Below the pieces are notes generated by a model. It was not told the DNA's origin. It did not search any database and was given only the letters and a program-made list of their open reading frames with translations. The position numbers and the translations under genes are program-made. A stretch of DNA of 38,348 bases, taken from NCBI GenBank assembly GCA_001303245.1, contig LJNS01000013.1, forward strand, positions 1 to 38,348. The letters run 5' to 3'. Shown one piece after another: positions 1 through 7,600 of this stretch. The stretch's first letter is position 1. Each line of letters begins with the position of its first letter. This DNA is from Gammaproteobacteria bacterium SG8_30 (GTDB lineage: Bacteria > Pseudomonadota > Gammaproteobacteria > Steroidobacterales > Steroidobacteraceae).

Positions 1-338
1 TCGCCGACCGTCATCCTGGGGTCGAGGCTCGCCAGCGGATCCTGGAACACCATCTGTATGTTCCGGCGCAAGGCCCGCAGCCACCGACCCGTCGCCTGGT
101 CCATACGCTCGCCCGCAATAAGGACGGAACCGGCGTGCACAGGTACCAGGCCGAGCAGCGCGCGTCCCAGCGTGCTCTTGCCGCAACCGGACTCGCCGAC
201 CAGCCCGAGTGTCTCGCCTGCTGCGAGCCTGAAGCTGGCGGAGTCGACCGCCGTCAACCAGCGACGCGACCACGAGCTGGAACCGCCCAGGGCGTAGCGC
301 ACGGAAACGCCGGTGACCTGCAGCAGCGGCGCGTTCAT
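1..338 (-). CDS. Peptide-type ABC transporter ATP-binding subunit (DppF/OppF family), N-terminal part
   Basis: N-terminal 112 residues of an ABC ATPase that powers an oligopeptide/dipeptide-type importer at the cytoplasmic face of the inner membrane; the gene continues past the left edge. Walker A GESGCGKST lies at residues 48-56, and a Q-loop region MVFQDPLASLDPRMTVG around residues 96-112 is characteristic of OppF/DppF. The ATG at 338 overlaps the expected stop of the upstream ATPase gene as ATGA, the usual coupling of dppD and dppF. However, because of a frameshift upstream (477-508), the actual sequence runs in frame from the dppD-type start at 1325 straight through this ATG, so the product may be the second half of a fused double ATPase. 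Family assignment is secure; substrate is unknown. Confidence 0.88.
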   Translation of the reverse strand, partial: MNAPLLQVTGVSVRYALGGSSSWSRRWLTAVDSASFRLAAGETLGLVGESGCGKSTLGRALLGLVPVHAGSVLIAGERMDQATGRWLRALRRNIQMVFQDPLASLDPRMTVG

Positions 339-1325
339 GGATTCGGTCCCGGATCGAGCGGGTGATGACAGGCGATCCGTCCCGCTGCTGCCGCCACCAG
401 GGCCGGCTCCTCCTTCTCGCAGCGCGAGGAGCCTCGCGCACAGCGGGGCTGAAACGGGCAGCCGCCCCGGCTCTCGCCGGGGCGCGGTGGCGCCGGGGCG
501 CGGTGGCGCGCCGGGGATCGTGCGCATCGGACTGCCGGGCTCGTCGTCGAGGCGGGGAAGCGCCTCGAGCAGCCCGGCGGAATAGGGATGCCGCGGTGAG
601 CGGAAGAACGACAGAACGGGGGCCTCCTCGACGATGCGGCCTGCGTACATGACGATCACCCGCTCCGCGAGTCCTGCGACGACGCCGAGATCGTGCGTCA
701 CCAGCACCAGTGCCATGTCGAACTCCCGACGCAGCTCCCGGAACAACTCCAAGACCTGCGCCTGGACCGTCACGTCTAGGGCCGTCGTGGGCTCGTCGGC
801 GATCAGCAGCCGCGGTCGCGGCATCAGGGCTGCGGCGATGGCGACCCGCTGGCGCGTTCCGCCGGAAAGCTCGTGCGGATACTGCCGCAATCGCGACTCG
901 GCGTCGGGCACGTGCACCCGCTCGAGCATGCCGAGAGCCTCCTCGCGAGCCCGAACGCGATCGGTACCGATCCGGACGGCGGCGGCCTCGACCAGCTGTC
1001 TCCCCACCGTCAGATGGGGCGTCAAGCTGCCCGGCGCGTCCTGGAACACGAACCCGATTCCGGTGCCGCGAACCTCTTCGAGGCCCCGCTCGTCGCCCCC
1101 GAGAAGTTCGGCCCCGTCGAACCGCACGCGTCCCGTGACCCGGCCGTTGGCGGCAAGCAGCCCCGTGCAGGCAAGCAGCGTCTGGCTCTTGCCTGAGCCC
1201 GACTCGCCGACGATCGCGACGCACTCCCCCGCGTCGATGAAGAAATCGACGCCGTCCACGGCGGTGACCTCGCGCTCCGGCGTCGCGAAGCGGACTTTCA
1301 GGCCGTCGACCTCGAGCAGCGGCAT
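335..1325 (-). pseudogene. Peptide-type ABC ATPase (DppD/OppD family), frameshifted near its 3' end
   Basis: ATPase subunit of an oligopeptide-type importer. From ATG 1325 (TGATG overlap with the permease stop) the frame shows Walker A GESGSGKSQ (residues 40-48), Q95, signature LSGGTRQ (153-159; T where family members usually have M), Walker B LLIADEPTTALD (173-184) and H-loop H211. After IPGAPP the reading frame degenerates. The canonical C-terminal domain, with GCPFQPRC and two further cysteines and ending in PLDPGPNP-stop, is present intact in another frame that terminates at 335 in the expected ATGA overlap. The switch falls at a perfect 16-bp tandem duplication (477-508); deleting one copy restores a normal protein of about 325 residues. 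As it stands, translation continues in frame into the next ATPase. It could be a real mutation or an assembly error. Confidence 0.85.
477..508. repeat. Perfect 16-bp tandem duplication causing a frameshift
   Basis: CCGGGGCGCGGTGGCG occurs twice without spacer (477-492 and 493-508). Sixteen is not a multiple of three, so it shifts the minus-strand ATPase frame exactly where the conserved C-terminal domain is lost. Removing one copy yields the junction IPGAPPRPGESRGGCPF, which matches the family. The unit is pure GC and partly self-complementary, so polymerase slippage is a plausible origin. Confidence 0.95.
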
Positions 1326-2185
1326 CAGTATTCGCGCGGGTCGAGAGCATCGCGCAGCCCGTCGCCCAGGAAGTTGAAGCAGAAGACGATCAGCACGAGG
1401 CAGGTCGCAGGCACCGCCAGGATCCAGGGCGCGGACTCCATCTCTGCCGCGCCGTCGGAGATCAGGTTGCCGAGGCTCGCGAGCGGCTCCTGGATCCCGA
1501 TGCCCAGGAAGCTCAGGAAGCTCTCGATCAGGATCATCTGCGGGATCATGAGCGTGGCATAGACGACCACCGGGCCGAGCAGGTTGGGCACCAGGTGACG
1601 GAACACTACCCTCCCCGGTCCCGCGCCGCAGGACACGGCCGCCTCGACGAACTCGCGGTGCCTGAGGCTCAGTGCCTGGCCCCGTACGACCCTTGCCATC
1701 GTCAGCCATCCGACTGCGCCGATCGCGAGGAACAGCAGCATCGGGCTGCGCTCGAACACCACGGTGAGGATGATCACGAAGAAGATGTTGGGCAAGGCGT
1801 AGAGGACGTCGACGAAGCGCATCATGACCTCGTCTATGCGGCCCCCTGCGTAGCCCGCGATCGCGCCCCAGGTGACGCCGATCAGCAGGCTGACGAGCGT
1901 CGCCAGCAGCGCGATCGCCAGCGAGACCCGCGCACCGTGCAGCGTCCGCACGTACAGGTCGCGCCCGAGCCGGTCCGTGCCGAGCCAGTGGCGTGACGCC
2001 CAGTCCGGCGGCGAGCCCATCATCGACCAGTCGAGCTGGTCCGGGGCATACGGACTCAACCCGGGTCCCACGATGGCGATGCCCGCAAGCAGTGCCAGGC
2101 CCAGGAGACTCGTCGCGGCGGCGCGGTTGGCGAGCAGCCGCCGCAGTGCATCGGACCACAGGCCACGCTGTGCTGCCGCCCTCAA
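1325..2185 (-). CDS. Peptide-type ABC transporter permease (DppC/OppC family)
   Basis: Second inner-membrane permease of the importer, 286 residues, close to the family norm. The N-terminal helix is followed by a long periplasmic loop with HWLGTDRLGRDLYVRTLHGA, a hallmark of the OppC/DppC N-terminal domain, then a block of five membrane segments. The ATPase-coupling EAA loop is EFVEAAVSCGAGPGRVVF followed by RHLVPN. The C-terminus FLGDGLRDALDPREY is typical. The chosen start is TTG at 2185, overlapping the preceding permease stop as TTGA; it gives the expected short cytoplasmic N-terminus. The open frame continues further upstream but without family-like sequence. The stop overlaps the next gene as TGATG, so the genes are translationally coupled. 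Confidence 0.9.
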   Translation of the reverse strand: MRAAAQRGLWSDALRRLLANRAAATSLLGLALLAGIAIVGPGLSPYAPDQLDWSMMGSPPDWASRHWLGTDRLGRDLYVRTLHGARVSLAIALLATLVSLLIGVTWGAIAGYAGGRIDEVMMRFVDVLYALPNIFFVIILTVVFERSPMLLFLAIGAVGWLTMARVVRGQALSLRHREFVEAAVSCGAGPGRVVFRHLVPNLLGPVVVYATLMIPQMILIESFLSFLGIGIQEPLASLGNLISDGAAEMESAPWILAVPATCLVLIVFCFNFLGDGLRDALDPREY

Positions 2186-3114
2186 TGCCGTGTCCCGGGC
2201 CGCACGCGCGGATCGAGCCACGCATAGGCGATGTCCACGAGCAGGTTGAGCAGGATCATCATCGCGGCGTAGACGATGACCATGCCCATCACCAGCGTAT
2301 AGTCGCGGTTCAAGGCACCCTGGACGAGATAGCGCCCGAGCCCGGGAAGTCCGAAGATCGTCTCTACCACGAGCGAGCCGGTGAGTACCGCCGCCGCCGC
2401 GGGTCCGAGGTAGCTGACGACCGGTGCCAGTGCGGCGGGCAACGCGTGCAGCCAGATTCGGCGTGTCCGCGGCACGCCCCGCGCGCAGGCGGCGCGCACG
2501 AAAGGTGAACGCAGCGACTCCAGCATGCTGCCTCGCGTCAAGCGGGCGACGTAGGCGATGACGGGCAGCCCGAGGGTGGTCGCCGGCAGCACGATGTCCC
2601 GCCATTCGCCGGGGGTCCAGCCTGCCACCGGCAGCCAGTCGAGGTAGATGCCGAACACGAGCGCAGCGAGCGGGGCCACTACGAATACAGGCACCGCGAT
2701 GCCGAGAACGGCAAGGCCCATCACCAGGTGATCGGTGGGACGGTTGTGCCGCAGCGCCGAGACGACTCCGAGCGGCACCCCGAGGAGGACAGCGAGCAGC
2801 ATCGCGACCGACCCCAGCGTGAGGCTCACCGGCAGTCCGGTGGCGATCAGTTCGGTGACCGAGAAGTCCTTGAACTTGAACGAAGGCCCGAAATCGCCCC
2901 GAAGCAGGCCGCGAACGTAACGGGCCAGCTGAACCGTCAGTGGCTGGTCAAGGCCGTAGGCCGCCTCCAGATTGGCCCTGATCTCGGGCGGAAGCGGCTG
3001 CTCCTCGTCGAACGGGCCGCCAGGCGCGAGACGTACCAGCAGGAACGTCACGACGACGATCACCGCCAGCGTCGGGATCGCACCGAGCAGCCGTTTGAGC
3101 GCGTAGCCGACCAA
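2182..3114 (-). CDS. Peptide-type ABC transporter permease (DppB/OppB family)
   Basis: First permease of the importer, 310 residues. The start MVGYALKRLLGAIPTLAVIV is typical of OppB/DppB: one short cytoplasmic stretch and a first membrane helix, followed by a periplasmic domain (LAPGGPFDEEQPLPPE, then YGLDQPLTVQLARYVRG) and five further helices. The EAA loop is PFVRAACARGVPRTRRIW followed by LHALP. The C-terminus AYAWLDPRVRPGTRH is standard. The gene begins 17 bp after the MFS carrier stop and overlaps the next permease. No periplasmic binding protein is encoded in this operon inside the window, so it may use one encoded beyond the left edge or elsewhere, for example the orphan one at 25159. 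Confidence 0.92.
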   Translation of the reverse strand: MVGYALKRLLGAIPTLAVIVVVTFLLVRLAPGGPFDEEQPLPPEIRANLEAAYGLDQPLTVQLARYVRGLLRGDFGPSFKFKDFSVTELIATGLPVSLTLGSVAMLLAVLLGVPLGVVSALRHNRPTDHLVMGLAVLGIAVPVFVVAPLAALVFGIYLDWLPVAGWTPGEWRDIVLPATTLGLPVIAYVARLTRGSMLESLRSPFVRAACARGVPRTRRIWLHALPAALAPVVSYLGPAAAAVLTGSLVVETIFGLPGLGRYLVQGALNRDYTLVMGMVIVYAAMMILLNLLVDIAYAWLDPRVRPGTRH

Positions 3115-3131
3115 GGCGCGTCCCGTACCGC

Positions 3132-4361
3132 TCAGCGCGCAGACCGAGGCGGAGCGCGCACGAGCATGACACAGACCAGGGCGACGCCGGTCAGGACGGC
3201 CATCAGTACGAAGCCGACCTGGTAGCTACCGGTCGCATCGTAGGTCGTGCCGGTGGCCCAAGGTCCGATGGCGCCCCCGGAAGCGTCGATGAACGTGATC
3301 GCACCCAGGATCCTGCCCAACGATCGCGGTCCGAACACGTCGGCCACGAGCGTCTGGAGCAAGGTGTAGTTGCCGCCCCAGCCGAGTCCGAACAGCCACA
3401 AGGCCGGCCAGACGAGTTCCGGGTCCAGCGTCGCCAGCATCGCGGCACCGCAGAGCATGAGGACCAGGCAGGTCGCGAACACGGCCTTGCGCGGCAGCAC
3501 TTCCGACAGCGCCCCCGCCCCGATCTTGCCGACGAGTCCCATCAAGAAGAGCGGAAAGAACGCCTGCGCAGCCCCGCGATCGTCGTAGCCCAGGTCCTGC
3601 ATGTGCAGGAACAGGTTTCCGGACAATCCGAGGATCGAATAGAAGGTGCAGAACGCCGCCGTGCCGATCAGCCAGAAGTTGGCGGTGCGCAGCGCGACCG
3701 CGAACTCGTATCCCGGTTGTGCGGTCTTCGGCAAGCCCGTCGCTGCGTGGCCGCCGAGCGGCTCGAGGCCGACCCGTTCCGGCCACTCCCTGATGACCAG
3801 CAGGACCAGCGGAAGGAGCGCGAGCGGGACGAGGCAGATGACTCCGAATGCGTCGCGCCATCCCATTTCCCCGATGATCCAGGTATTGAACTGCGGGATG
3901 ACGGCGTTGCCGAGGCTCGTGCCGGAGAGCATCAGCCCGAGCGCGAGCCCCCGACGCGCGACGAACCATCGCGACACGATGGTGACGCAGATCACGAGAC
4001 CCGCGCCGGCCAGCGAGGCGCCCATCGCGATGCGCAGGAGGTAGACGTCGGCGGTCGAATCGACCGTGCCGAAGAGGAAGAGGGCCAGCGCCAGCAGGAG
4101 GACGCCGCCGACCATGGCGGGCCGCACGCCGTAGCGATCGGCGATCCAACCCCCCACAGGAGCCAGGATCGCGGCGGCGAGCAGCTGCAAGGTGTCACCG
4201 AACTTCAGCGTGCCGCGCGAGATCGCCAGTTCGTCCAGGATGTGGCGGTCGAATACGTTGATGCCGGTCAGCGTCAGGGTATTGGTGACCCAGATGACGA
4301 TGAAGGCCGGCAGGACGATTCCCCACCATCCGTAGAAGCGCCATCCCGATTGCGCGTGCAT
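3132..4361 (-). CDS. Major facilitator superfamily transporter, monocarboxylate/oxalate-formate antiporter-like
   Basis: Twelve-helix secondary transporter of 409 residues in the inner membrane. The start MHAQSGWRFYGWWGIVLPAF and the loop GGWIADRYGVRPAMV between helices 2 and 3 place it among MFS carriers resembling the OFA/monocarboxylate group, which move small organic anions. A longer frame opens at GTG 4382, but ATG 4361 is preceded by a strong Shine-Dalgarno (GGAGGAACC) at correct spacing, so it was chosen. It is the first gene of the minus-strand operon continuing into the ABC transporter 17 bp later, suggesting that both import systems serve one substrate class or pathway. The substrate cannot be read from the sequence. 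Confidence 0.88.
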   Translation of the reverse strand: MHAQSGWRFYGWWGIVLPAFIVIWVTNTLTLTGINVFDRHILDELAISRGTLKFGDTLQLLAAAILAPVGGWIADRYGVRPAMVGGVLLLALALFLFGTVDSTADVYLLRIAMGASLAGAGLVICVTIVSRWFVARRGLALGLMLSGTSLGNAVIPQFNTWIIGEMGWRDAFGVICLVPLALLPLVLLVIREWPERVGLEPLGGHAATGLPKTAQPGYEFAVALRTANFWLIGTAAFCTFYSILGLSGNLFLHMQDLGYDDRGAAQAFFPLFLMGLVGKIGAGALSEVLPRKAVFATCLVLMLCGAAMLATLDPELVWPALWLFGLGWGGNYTLLQTLVADVFGPRSLGRILGAITFIDASGGAIGPWATGTTYDATGSYQVGFVLMAVLTGVALVCVMLVRAPPRSAR

Positions 4362-4483
4362 GGGTTCCTCCGGTGCCCGCACGCCTGCGCAGGGGCGGTG
4401 CTGGGTCAGGTCGGATCGAGGTTGAACAGTGCGACGACAGTCTGCATGCTGGCTGCGGATCCGCGACGACTCGGATCGCCCGG

Positions 4484-4513
4484 AGTCTAGAGACCGGTCG
4501 AAAGCGGTGTCAA
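4484..4513 (-). promoter_or_regulatory. Sigma70-type promoter for the MFS-ABC operon
   Basis: On the minus strand, TTGACA (4513-4508, consensus) is separated by 18 bp from TAGACT (4489-4484, 4 of 6 matches). Transcription would start near 4477, about 115 nt before the MFS start at 4361. It lies in the divergent region shared with the YCII gene. Confidence 0.55.
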
Positions 4514-4537
4514 CGCGCGCCCGGAGGTGCTCCGCCC

Positions 4538-4843
4538 ATGCTTTTCGTGGTTCTCGGCGAGGACTCGAGCGACGCGCCTCGACTGCGCGAAGAACTGCTC
4601 CAGGCGCACCTGGACTGGGTGATCGGGGCCATGGACCACATCCGGGTCGCGGGACCGCTCAAGGACGAGCAGGGCCGCCCGTGCGCGAGTCTCTACGTGC
4701 TCGAGGCCGAGGACGAGAGCGCTGCCAGGGAACTCCTCGCGCGTGACCCCTATTGCTCGGGAGGCGTGTGGCGAGAGGTGAGATTCCGGCCGTTCGTCGC
4801 GGCCGCCGGTACCTGGACGGGAGGCGCTTCCTGGCTGAAATGA
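4538..4843 (+). CDS. YCII-domain protein (YciI-like)
   Basis: Small cytoplasmic protein of 101 residues, the size of a stand-alone YCII domain. It begins MLFVVLGEDSSDAPRLREEL, has the conserved histidine in QAHLDW (about residue 24), a VAGPLKDEQG turn, and an ARDPY segment carrying the conserved aspartate. In the family a His-Asp pair is thought to be catalytic, and some members are dehalogenases or ring-opening hydrolases in aromatic degradation; most have no known role. ATG 4538 follows GGAGG at 4522-4526. It is transcribed divergently from the MFS-ABC operon. Domain assignment is good; the reaction is unknown. Confidence 0.85.
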   Translation: MLFVVLGEDSSDAPRLREELLQAHLDWVIGAMDHIRVAGPLKDEQGRPCASLYVLEAEDESAARELLARDPYCSGGVWREVRFRPFVAAAGTWTGGASWLK

Positions 4844-4856
4844 ACGCGGGCACCCG

Positions 4857-4886
4857 AAAAAAAAGCGGCTTCGTCGGAAGCCGCTT
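4857..4886 (-). terminator. Rho-independent terminator (minus strand)
   Basis: Perfect 10-bp stem AAGCGGCTTC/GAAGCCGCTT (4863-4872 and 4877-4886) with a 4-nt loop, followed on the minus strand by an unbroken run of eight T (4864-4857, two of them in the stem). On the plus strand the hairpin is preceded by A residues and not followed by T, so it works for minus-strand transcripts and not for the YCII gene ending 13 bp away. Confidence 0.85.
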
Positions 4887-4989
4887 CCATCACGCACCTG
4901 CGCGCTCAGCGTCAAGCAGGTGCTCCCCTCGAACCCCGCTTTGTCTTGTGCTTGTCGGCGGAGTGGTTCCCTCGTCCGGACGATCGCCT
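4857..4989 (-). ncRNA. Candidate small RNA with own promoter and intrinsic terminator
   Basis: No convincing protein is encoded in 4844-5092. On the minus strand the region holds a promoter-like pair (TTGCCG, 17 bp, TAGGTT), an expected start near 4989, an 8-bp hairpin GCACCTGC/GCAGGTGC with a 14-nt loop (4894-4923), and a textbook Rho-independent terminator ending in eight U residues at 4857. The predicted transcript is about 133 nt. It shows no similarity I recognise to tmRNA, 6S RNA, SRP RNA or RNase P RNA. It lies between two plus-strand genes, antisense to neither. The terminator is the strongest evidence; the exact 5' end is inferred. Confidence 0.55.
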
Positions 4990-4995
4990 CGCCCC

Positions 4996-5024
4996 AACCT
5001 AGCTTCCGATCGTGCAGCCGGCAA
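4996..5024 (-). promoter_or_regulatory. Promoter-like element of the candidate small RNA
   Basis: Minus strand: TTGCCG (5024-5019), 17-bp spacer, TAGGTT (5001-4996). It resembles sigma70 promoters moderately (4 and 3 of 6 matches) and has ideal spacing upstream of an otherwise orphan intrinsic terminator. Confidence 0.45.
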
Positions 5025-5092
5025 GCAAATTCGTTCCTGCAACGCAAGACGCATGCGCAGTTACTGATGTACGAACGTCGTTCGGGGTCTTG

Positions 5093-5770
5093 ATGGCCGA
5101 CTGGTACCCGTTGTTCCGCTACGCGCACCTCCTGGCCTTCGTGTACTGGCTCGGGGCGGACCTCGGGGTGTTCTACGCGGCGCGTTACGCGGCGCGAGGT
5201 GCCCTCTCACCGGCCGAGCGTCACCGCTTCCTGCGCCTCGCGCTGCTGCTCGACATGGGGCCACGGACGGCGCTCATCCTGGTCGTGCCCACCGGGTTCA
5301 CGCTCGCGGTCGGGGGCGGCTGGCTGCCGGCTGACATGGGCCTCGTCGGCTTCGTGTGGGCAGCCAGTCTCGCGTGGCTCGCGCTCACCTGGTGGCTGCA
5401 CCTTGCCGAGGGCAACTCCGCCTGGGTCGAGCCCTGGCGACTCATCGACCTCGGCATCCGGTTTGCCGTCATCGCGTTCTTCGCAGCCGGCGGCCTCGCC
5501 GCACTAGCCGGTCTCGGACCTTTGCACTCGCGCTGGCTCGCGCTCAAGGCACTGCTGTACGCGGCCGTCGTCGGAATCGGCGTCCTGCTACGGGTGCTTC
5601 TGGCCGATTGGCTGCGCGGCATGCGGCTGGTCGACTCCGGCGAGGACGTCGGGCTGGGCAACAGGCTCATCGAGGTAGCGGCCAGGCGCGCCGAGCGCTG
5701 GGCGTTGCTGCTGTGGCTGCTGGTCGCCGGCATCGCGCTGCTCGGCGTAGTGCAGCCGTCGTTTCGCTGA
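5093..5770 (+). CDS. Integral membrane protein, six predicted helices, CopD-like features
   Basis: A 225-residue inner-membrane protein. It starts MADWYPLFRYAHLLAFVYWL, with a histidine inside the first helix, and has about six hydrophobic segments separated by short loops, including a Trp-rich helix ending WWLHLAEG and a later helix opening ALKALLYAAVVGIGVLLR. Intramembrane histidines and the lysine-led helix resemble the CopD and HemJ-type families, whose members bind copper or heme, but no family can be named firmly. ATG 5093 was preferred to an upstream start at 5012 because it begins at the hydrophobic domain. A short inverted repeat CGAACG-T-CGTTCG (5072-5084) overlaps its leader. It ends convergent to the FAD oxidase gene. 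Confidence 0.75.
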   Translation: MADWYPLFRYAHLLAFVYWLGADLGVFYAARYAARGALSPAERHRFLRLALLLDMGPRTALILVVPTGFTLAVGGGWLPADMGLVGFVWAASLAWLALTWWLHLAEGNSAWVEPWRLIDLGIRFAVIAFFAAGGLAALAGLGPLHSRWLALKALLYAAVVGIGVLLRVLLADWLRGMRLVDSGEDVGLGNRLIEVAARRAERWALLLWLLVAGIALLGVVQPSFR

Positions 5771-5788
5771 GGCGGCTCAGGCCGCCTC
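5769..5788. terminator. Hairpin between convergent genes
   Basis: Perfect 8-bp inverted repeat GAGGCGGC/GCCGCCTC with a 4-nt loop directly at the stop of the membrane-protein gene and 36 bp from the stop of the convergent FAD oxidase gene. There is no T-tract on either side, so it is at best a transcript-end stabilising or Rho-assisted structure. Confidence 0.4.
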
Positions 5789-5823
5789 GAACTGGATCAG
5801 GCCGACCGGACCGACGCGAGACA

Positions 5824-7416
5824 TCAGCCGAGACCGAGACAGCCCGGGTTCATGACCCCCGCGGGGTCGAGCAATTGCTTGATCGACGCGAGGAGACTGG
5901 CCGCGCCGGGATCGAGTCCTTCCTGGTAGAAATAGAAGCGGCCGAGCTGGAAGCTGACGGCCCCGTGTTCCATGAAGCAGCGCGCAAGGTCGGCCCGGAT
6001 GCGGTCGACCGCGGCGCGTGCCGGCAGGTTCTCGTCGTAGGACGGCAATCGCGCCAGGTACTCCGGATCCAGCACGCGATCGTGAAACAGCAGGCGTGAG
6101 TCCGGCCAGTACAGCACCGGCTCGATGAGCAGGGCGCGGTCACCGATGCTGCACAGCAGGTAGCCGTGGGCGATGTCGTGGCGCTCGCGCTCCTGTCGGT
6201 GACGCTCCTGTACCGCCTCCAGCGCGGCGAGCATCGCGGGACCTTCCGAGAGGGCAACGGAGCCGTGAACCGGCACCCAACGCTCGCCCGACGGACCGAT
6301 CATGCTGTTCACTTCCGCGAACGGATTCGATCGCATCACCCGCGGAATGGTGCTCTGGACCTCGCGGCCCTTGCTGCCGACGAGGCGCCGCACGACGTCC
6401 GCCTTCGCGTCCGCATCGGCCGCGTCATGCCCGTCGACGCTGGCGTGCGCCGAGTACTCGTCCTCGTCGAGAAAGTGACGTCCTCCCATCACGATCCTGG
6501 TGCCTTCCCTGAGGGCCTTCATGCCGCCGCCAGCCGCCTTCATCACCTGCCCGAGGGCGCGCGCATCCTCGGCGAGGCTCACGCGCTTCATCCGCACCCT
6601 CTGCATGCCGGGGTCGAAGGCAAACAGCTCGGAGGCGACGCCGGCGCGGGCGATGCCGGCCATGCACTCCAGCAGCGTCGCGCCGTCCCTGAAGCTGAAG
6701 GACAGAAAGCGGGTTTCGCTCTCCCGAGGGATCAGTCGCAGCGTCGCGCGTGCCTTGATCCCGAAGGCGCCACAGTCCCCCGTGAATACTCCGCTCAGGT
6801 CGGGCCCGAACTGGCGGAAGAAGGGTTTGCCCCGGGCGTTCGCGTGCGCGCCCACGCGCGCGACGGTCCCGTCGGCGAGTACGACGTCGAGGCCGAGCAG
6901 GCTCTCCGCTGCGGCGCCGTGCGTGCCGGAGCCGAGGAAGATGGCTCCCTGCGACAGCCCTCCCCCGATCGTGGCGCGCAGGCCCGACAGCGTTCCCCAG
7001 AATGGCGTGCGCATGCGGTGGGTCGCGAGCGCGTCGTCGAGCTGTTTCCAGGTGGCCCCGCATTCGACGGTCACGTAGCCGTCGGCTGCGTTCACTTCCA
7101 GGACACGGTCGAGCCGGCCCAGGTCCACGGCGACCCCGTCCCGCGTGTCGCACACGTATCCCTGGGTGTAGGAAAGGCCACCGCCGCGCGGAAGAAGCGC
7201 AATCCCGGCTTCGGCACATAGCCGCACGACGCTGGAGAGCTCTTCGACCGAACCCGGTCGCACGACCGCGATGGGAGCACGTCCGGCATGATGCACGTCC
7301 TGGCCGTAGAACTCCCGGTCCTCCTCCTGCGTCAGGACCTGGCCGGGACCCACGACATGGGCCAACTGGGCGGTCAGCTTGGCGGCGTCGTGCGTCGCCC
7401 GGGCCGTGGTGCTCAT
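5824..7416 (-). CDS. FAD-linked oxidase of the VAO/GlcD type
   Basis: A 530-residue flavoprotein. The N-terminal FAD-binding domain shows the pyrophosphate-loop stretch LPRGGGLSYTQGYV and the segment TIGGGLSQGAIFLGSGTHG; a C-terminal cap domain ends in LLDPAGVMNPGCLGLG, the signature of this superfamily (glycolate and D-lactate oxidases, p-cresol and vanillyl-alcohol oxidases). No covalent-flavin histidine can be placed with confidence. It would oxidise a hydroxy acid, alcohol or phenolic compound and pass electrons on. The start at ATG 7416 is preceded by GGGAGT; an upstream ATG at 7491 adds residues unlike the family. It is divergent from the IclR regulator and near etfBA, which could accept its electrons (inference). 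Confidence 0.85.
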   Translation of the reverse strand: MSTTARATHDAAKLTAQLAHVVGPGQVLTQEEDREFYGQDVHHAGRAPIAVVRPGSVEELSSVVRLCAEAGIALLPRGGGLSYTQGYVCDTRDGVAVDLGRLDRVLEVNAADGYVTVECGATWKQLDDALATHRMRTPFWGTLSGLRATIGGGLSQGAIFLGSGTHGAAAESLLGLDVVLADGTVARVGAHANARGKPFFRQFGPDLSGVFTGDCGAFGIKARATLRLIPRESETRFLSFSFRDGATLLECMAGIARAGVASELFAFDPGMQRVRMKRVSLAEDARALGQVMKAAGGGMKALREGTRIVMGGRHFLDEDEYSAHASVDGHDAADADAKADVVRRLVGSKGREVQSTIPRVMRSNPFAEVNSMIGPSGERWVPVHGSVALSEGPAMLAALEAVQERHRQERERHDIAHGYLLCSIGDRALLIEPVLYWPDSRLLFHDRVLDPEYLARLPSYDENLPARAAVDRIRADLARCFMEHGAVSFQLGRFYFYQEGLDPGAASLLASIKQLLDPAGVMNPGCLGLG

Positions 7417-7531
7417 CGGTGCCGACTCCCATCCTGTCGTTTGTCGGCCGAAATAGTCGTGGAAAGCGGTCGAAGGCACAACCGCAGACACGGGGCTGAT
7501 CGCGAGGCGTCATACTCAGAATGACCACCTG

Positions 7532-7562
7532 TTGGACATCACCTCCACGGTTTTTCTACACT
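7532..7562 (+). promoter_or_regulatory. Weak promoter-like element upstream of the IclR gene
   Basis: TTGGAC (7532-7537) and TACACT (7557-7562) are separated by 19 bp, longer than ideal, in the comparatively AT-richer part of the 184-bp divergent region between the FAD oxidase and IclR genes. Regulators of this family commonly bind such shared regions. Confidence 0.3.
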
Positions 7563-7600
7563 GCGCGTGCCCCGAGTCTCCTCGCAGCGGAAACAACCGG

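Noticed and set aside
4857-4989. Candidate small RNA as tmRNA, 6S, SRP or RNase P RNA
   Set aside because: None of the conserved landmarks of these RNAs (tRNA-like end, SRP tetraloop region, large central bubble with known closing sequences, P4 helix) can be found.
4487-5128. Minus-strand 213-codon open frame across the YCII gene and the gap after it
   Set aside because: It is antisense to a clear YCII gene, has low-complexity Arg-rich composition, and crosses an intrinsic terminator; not a protein gene.
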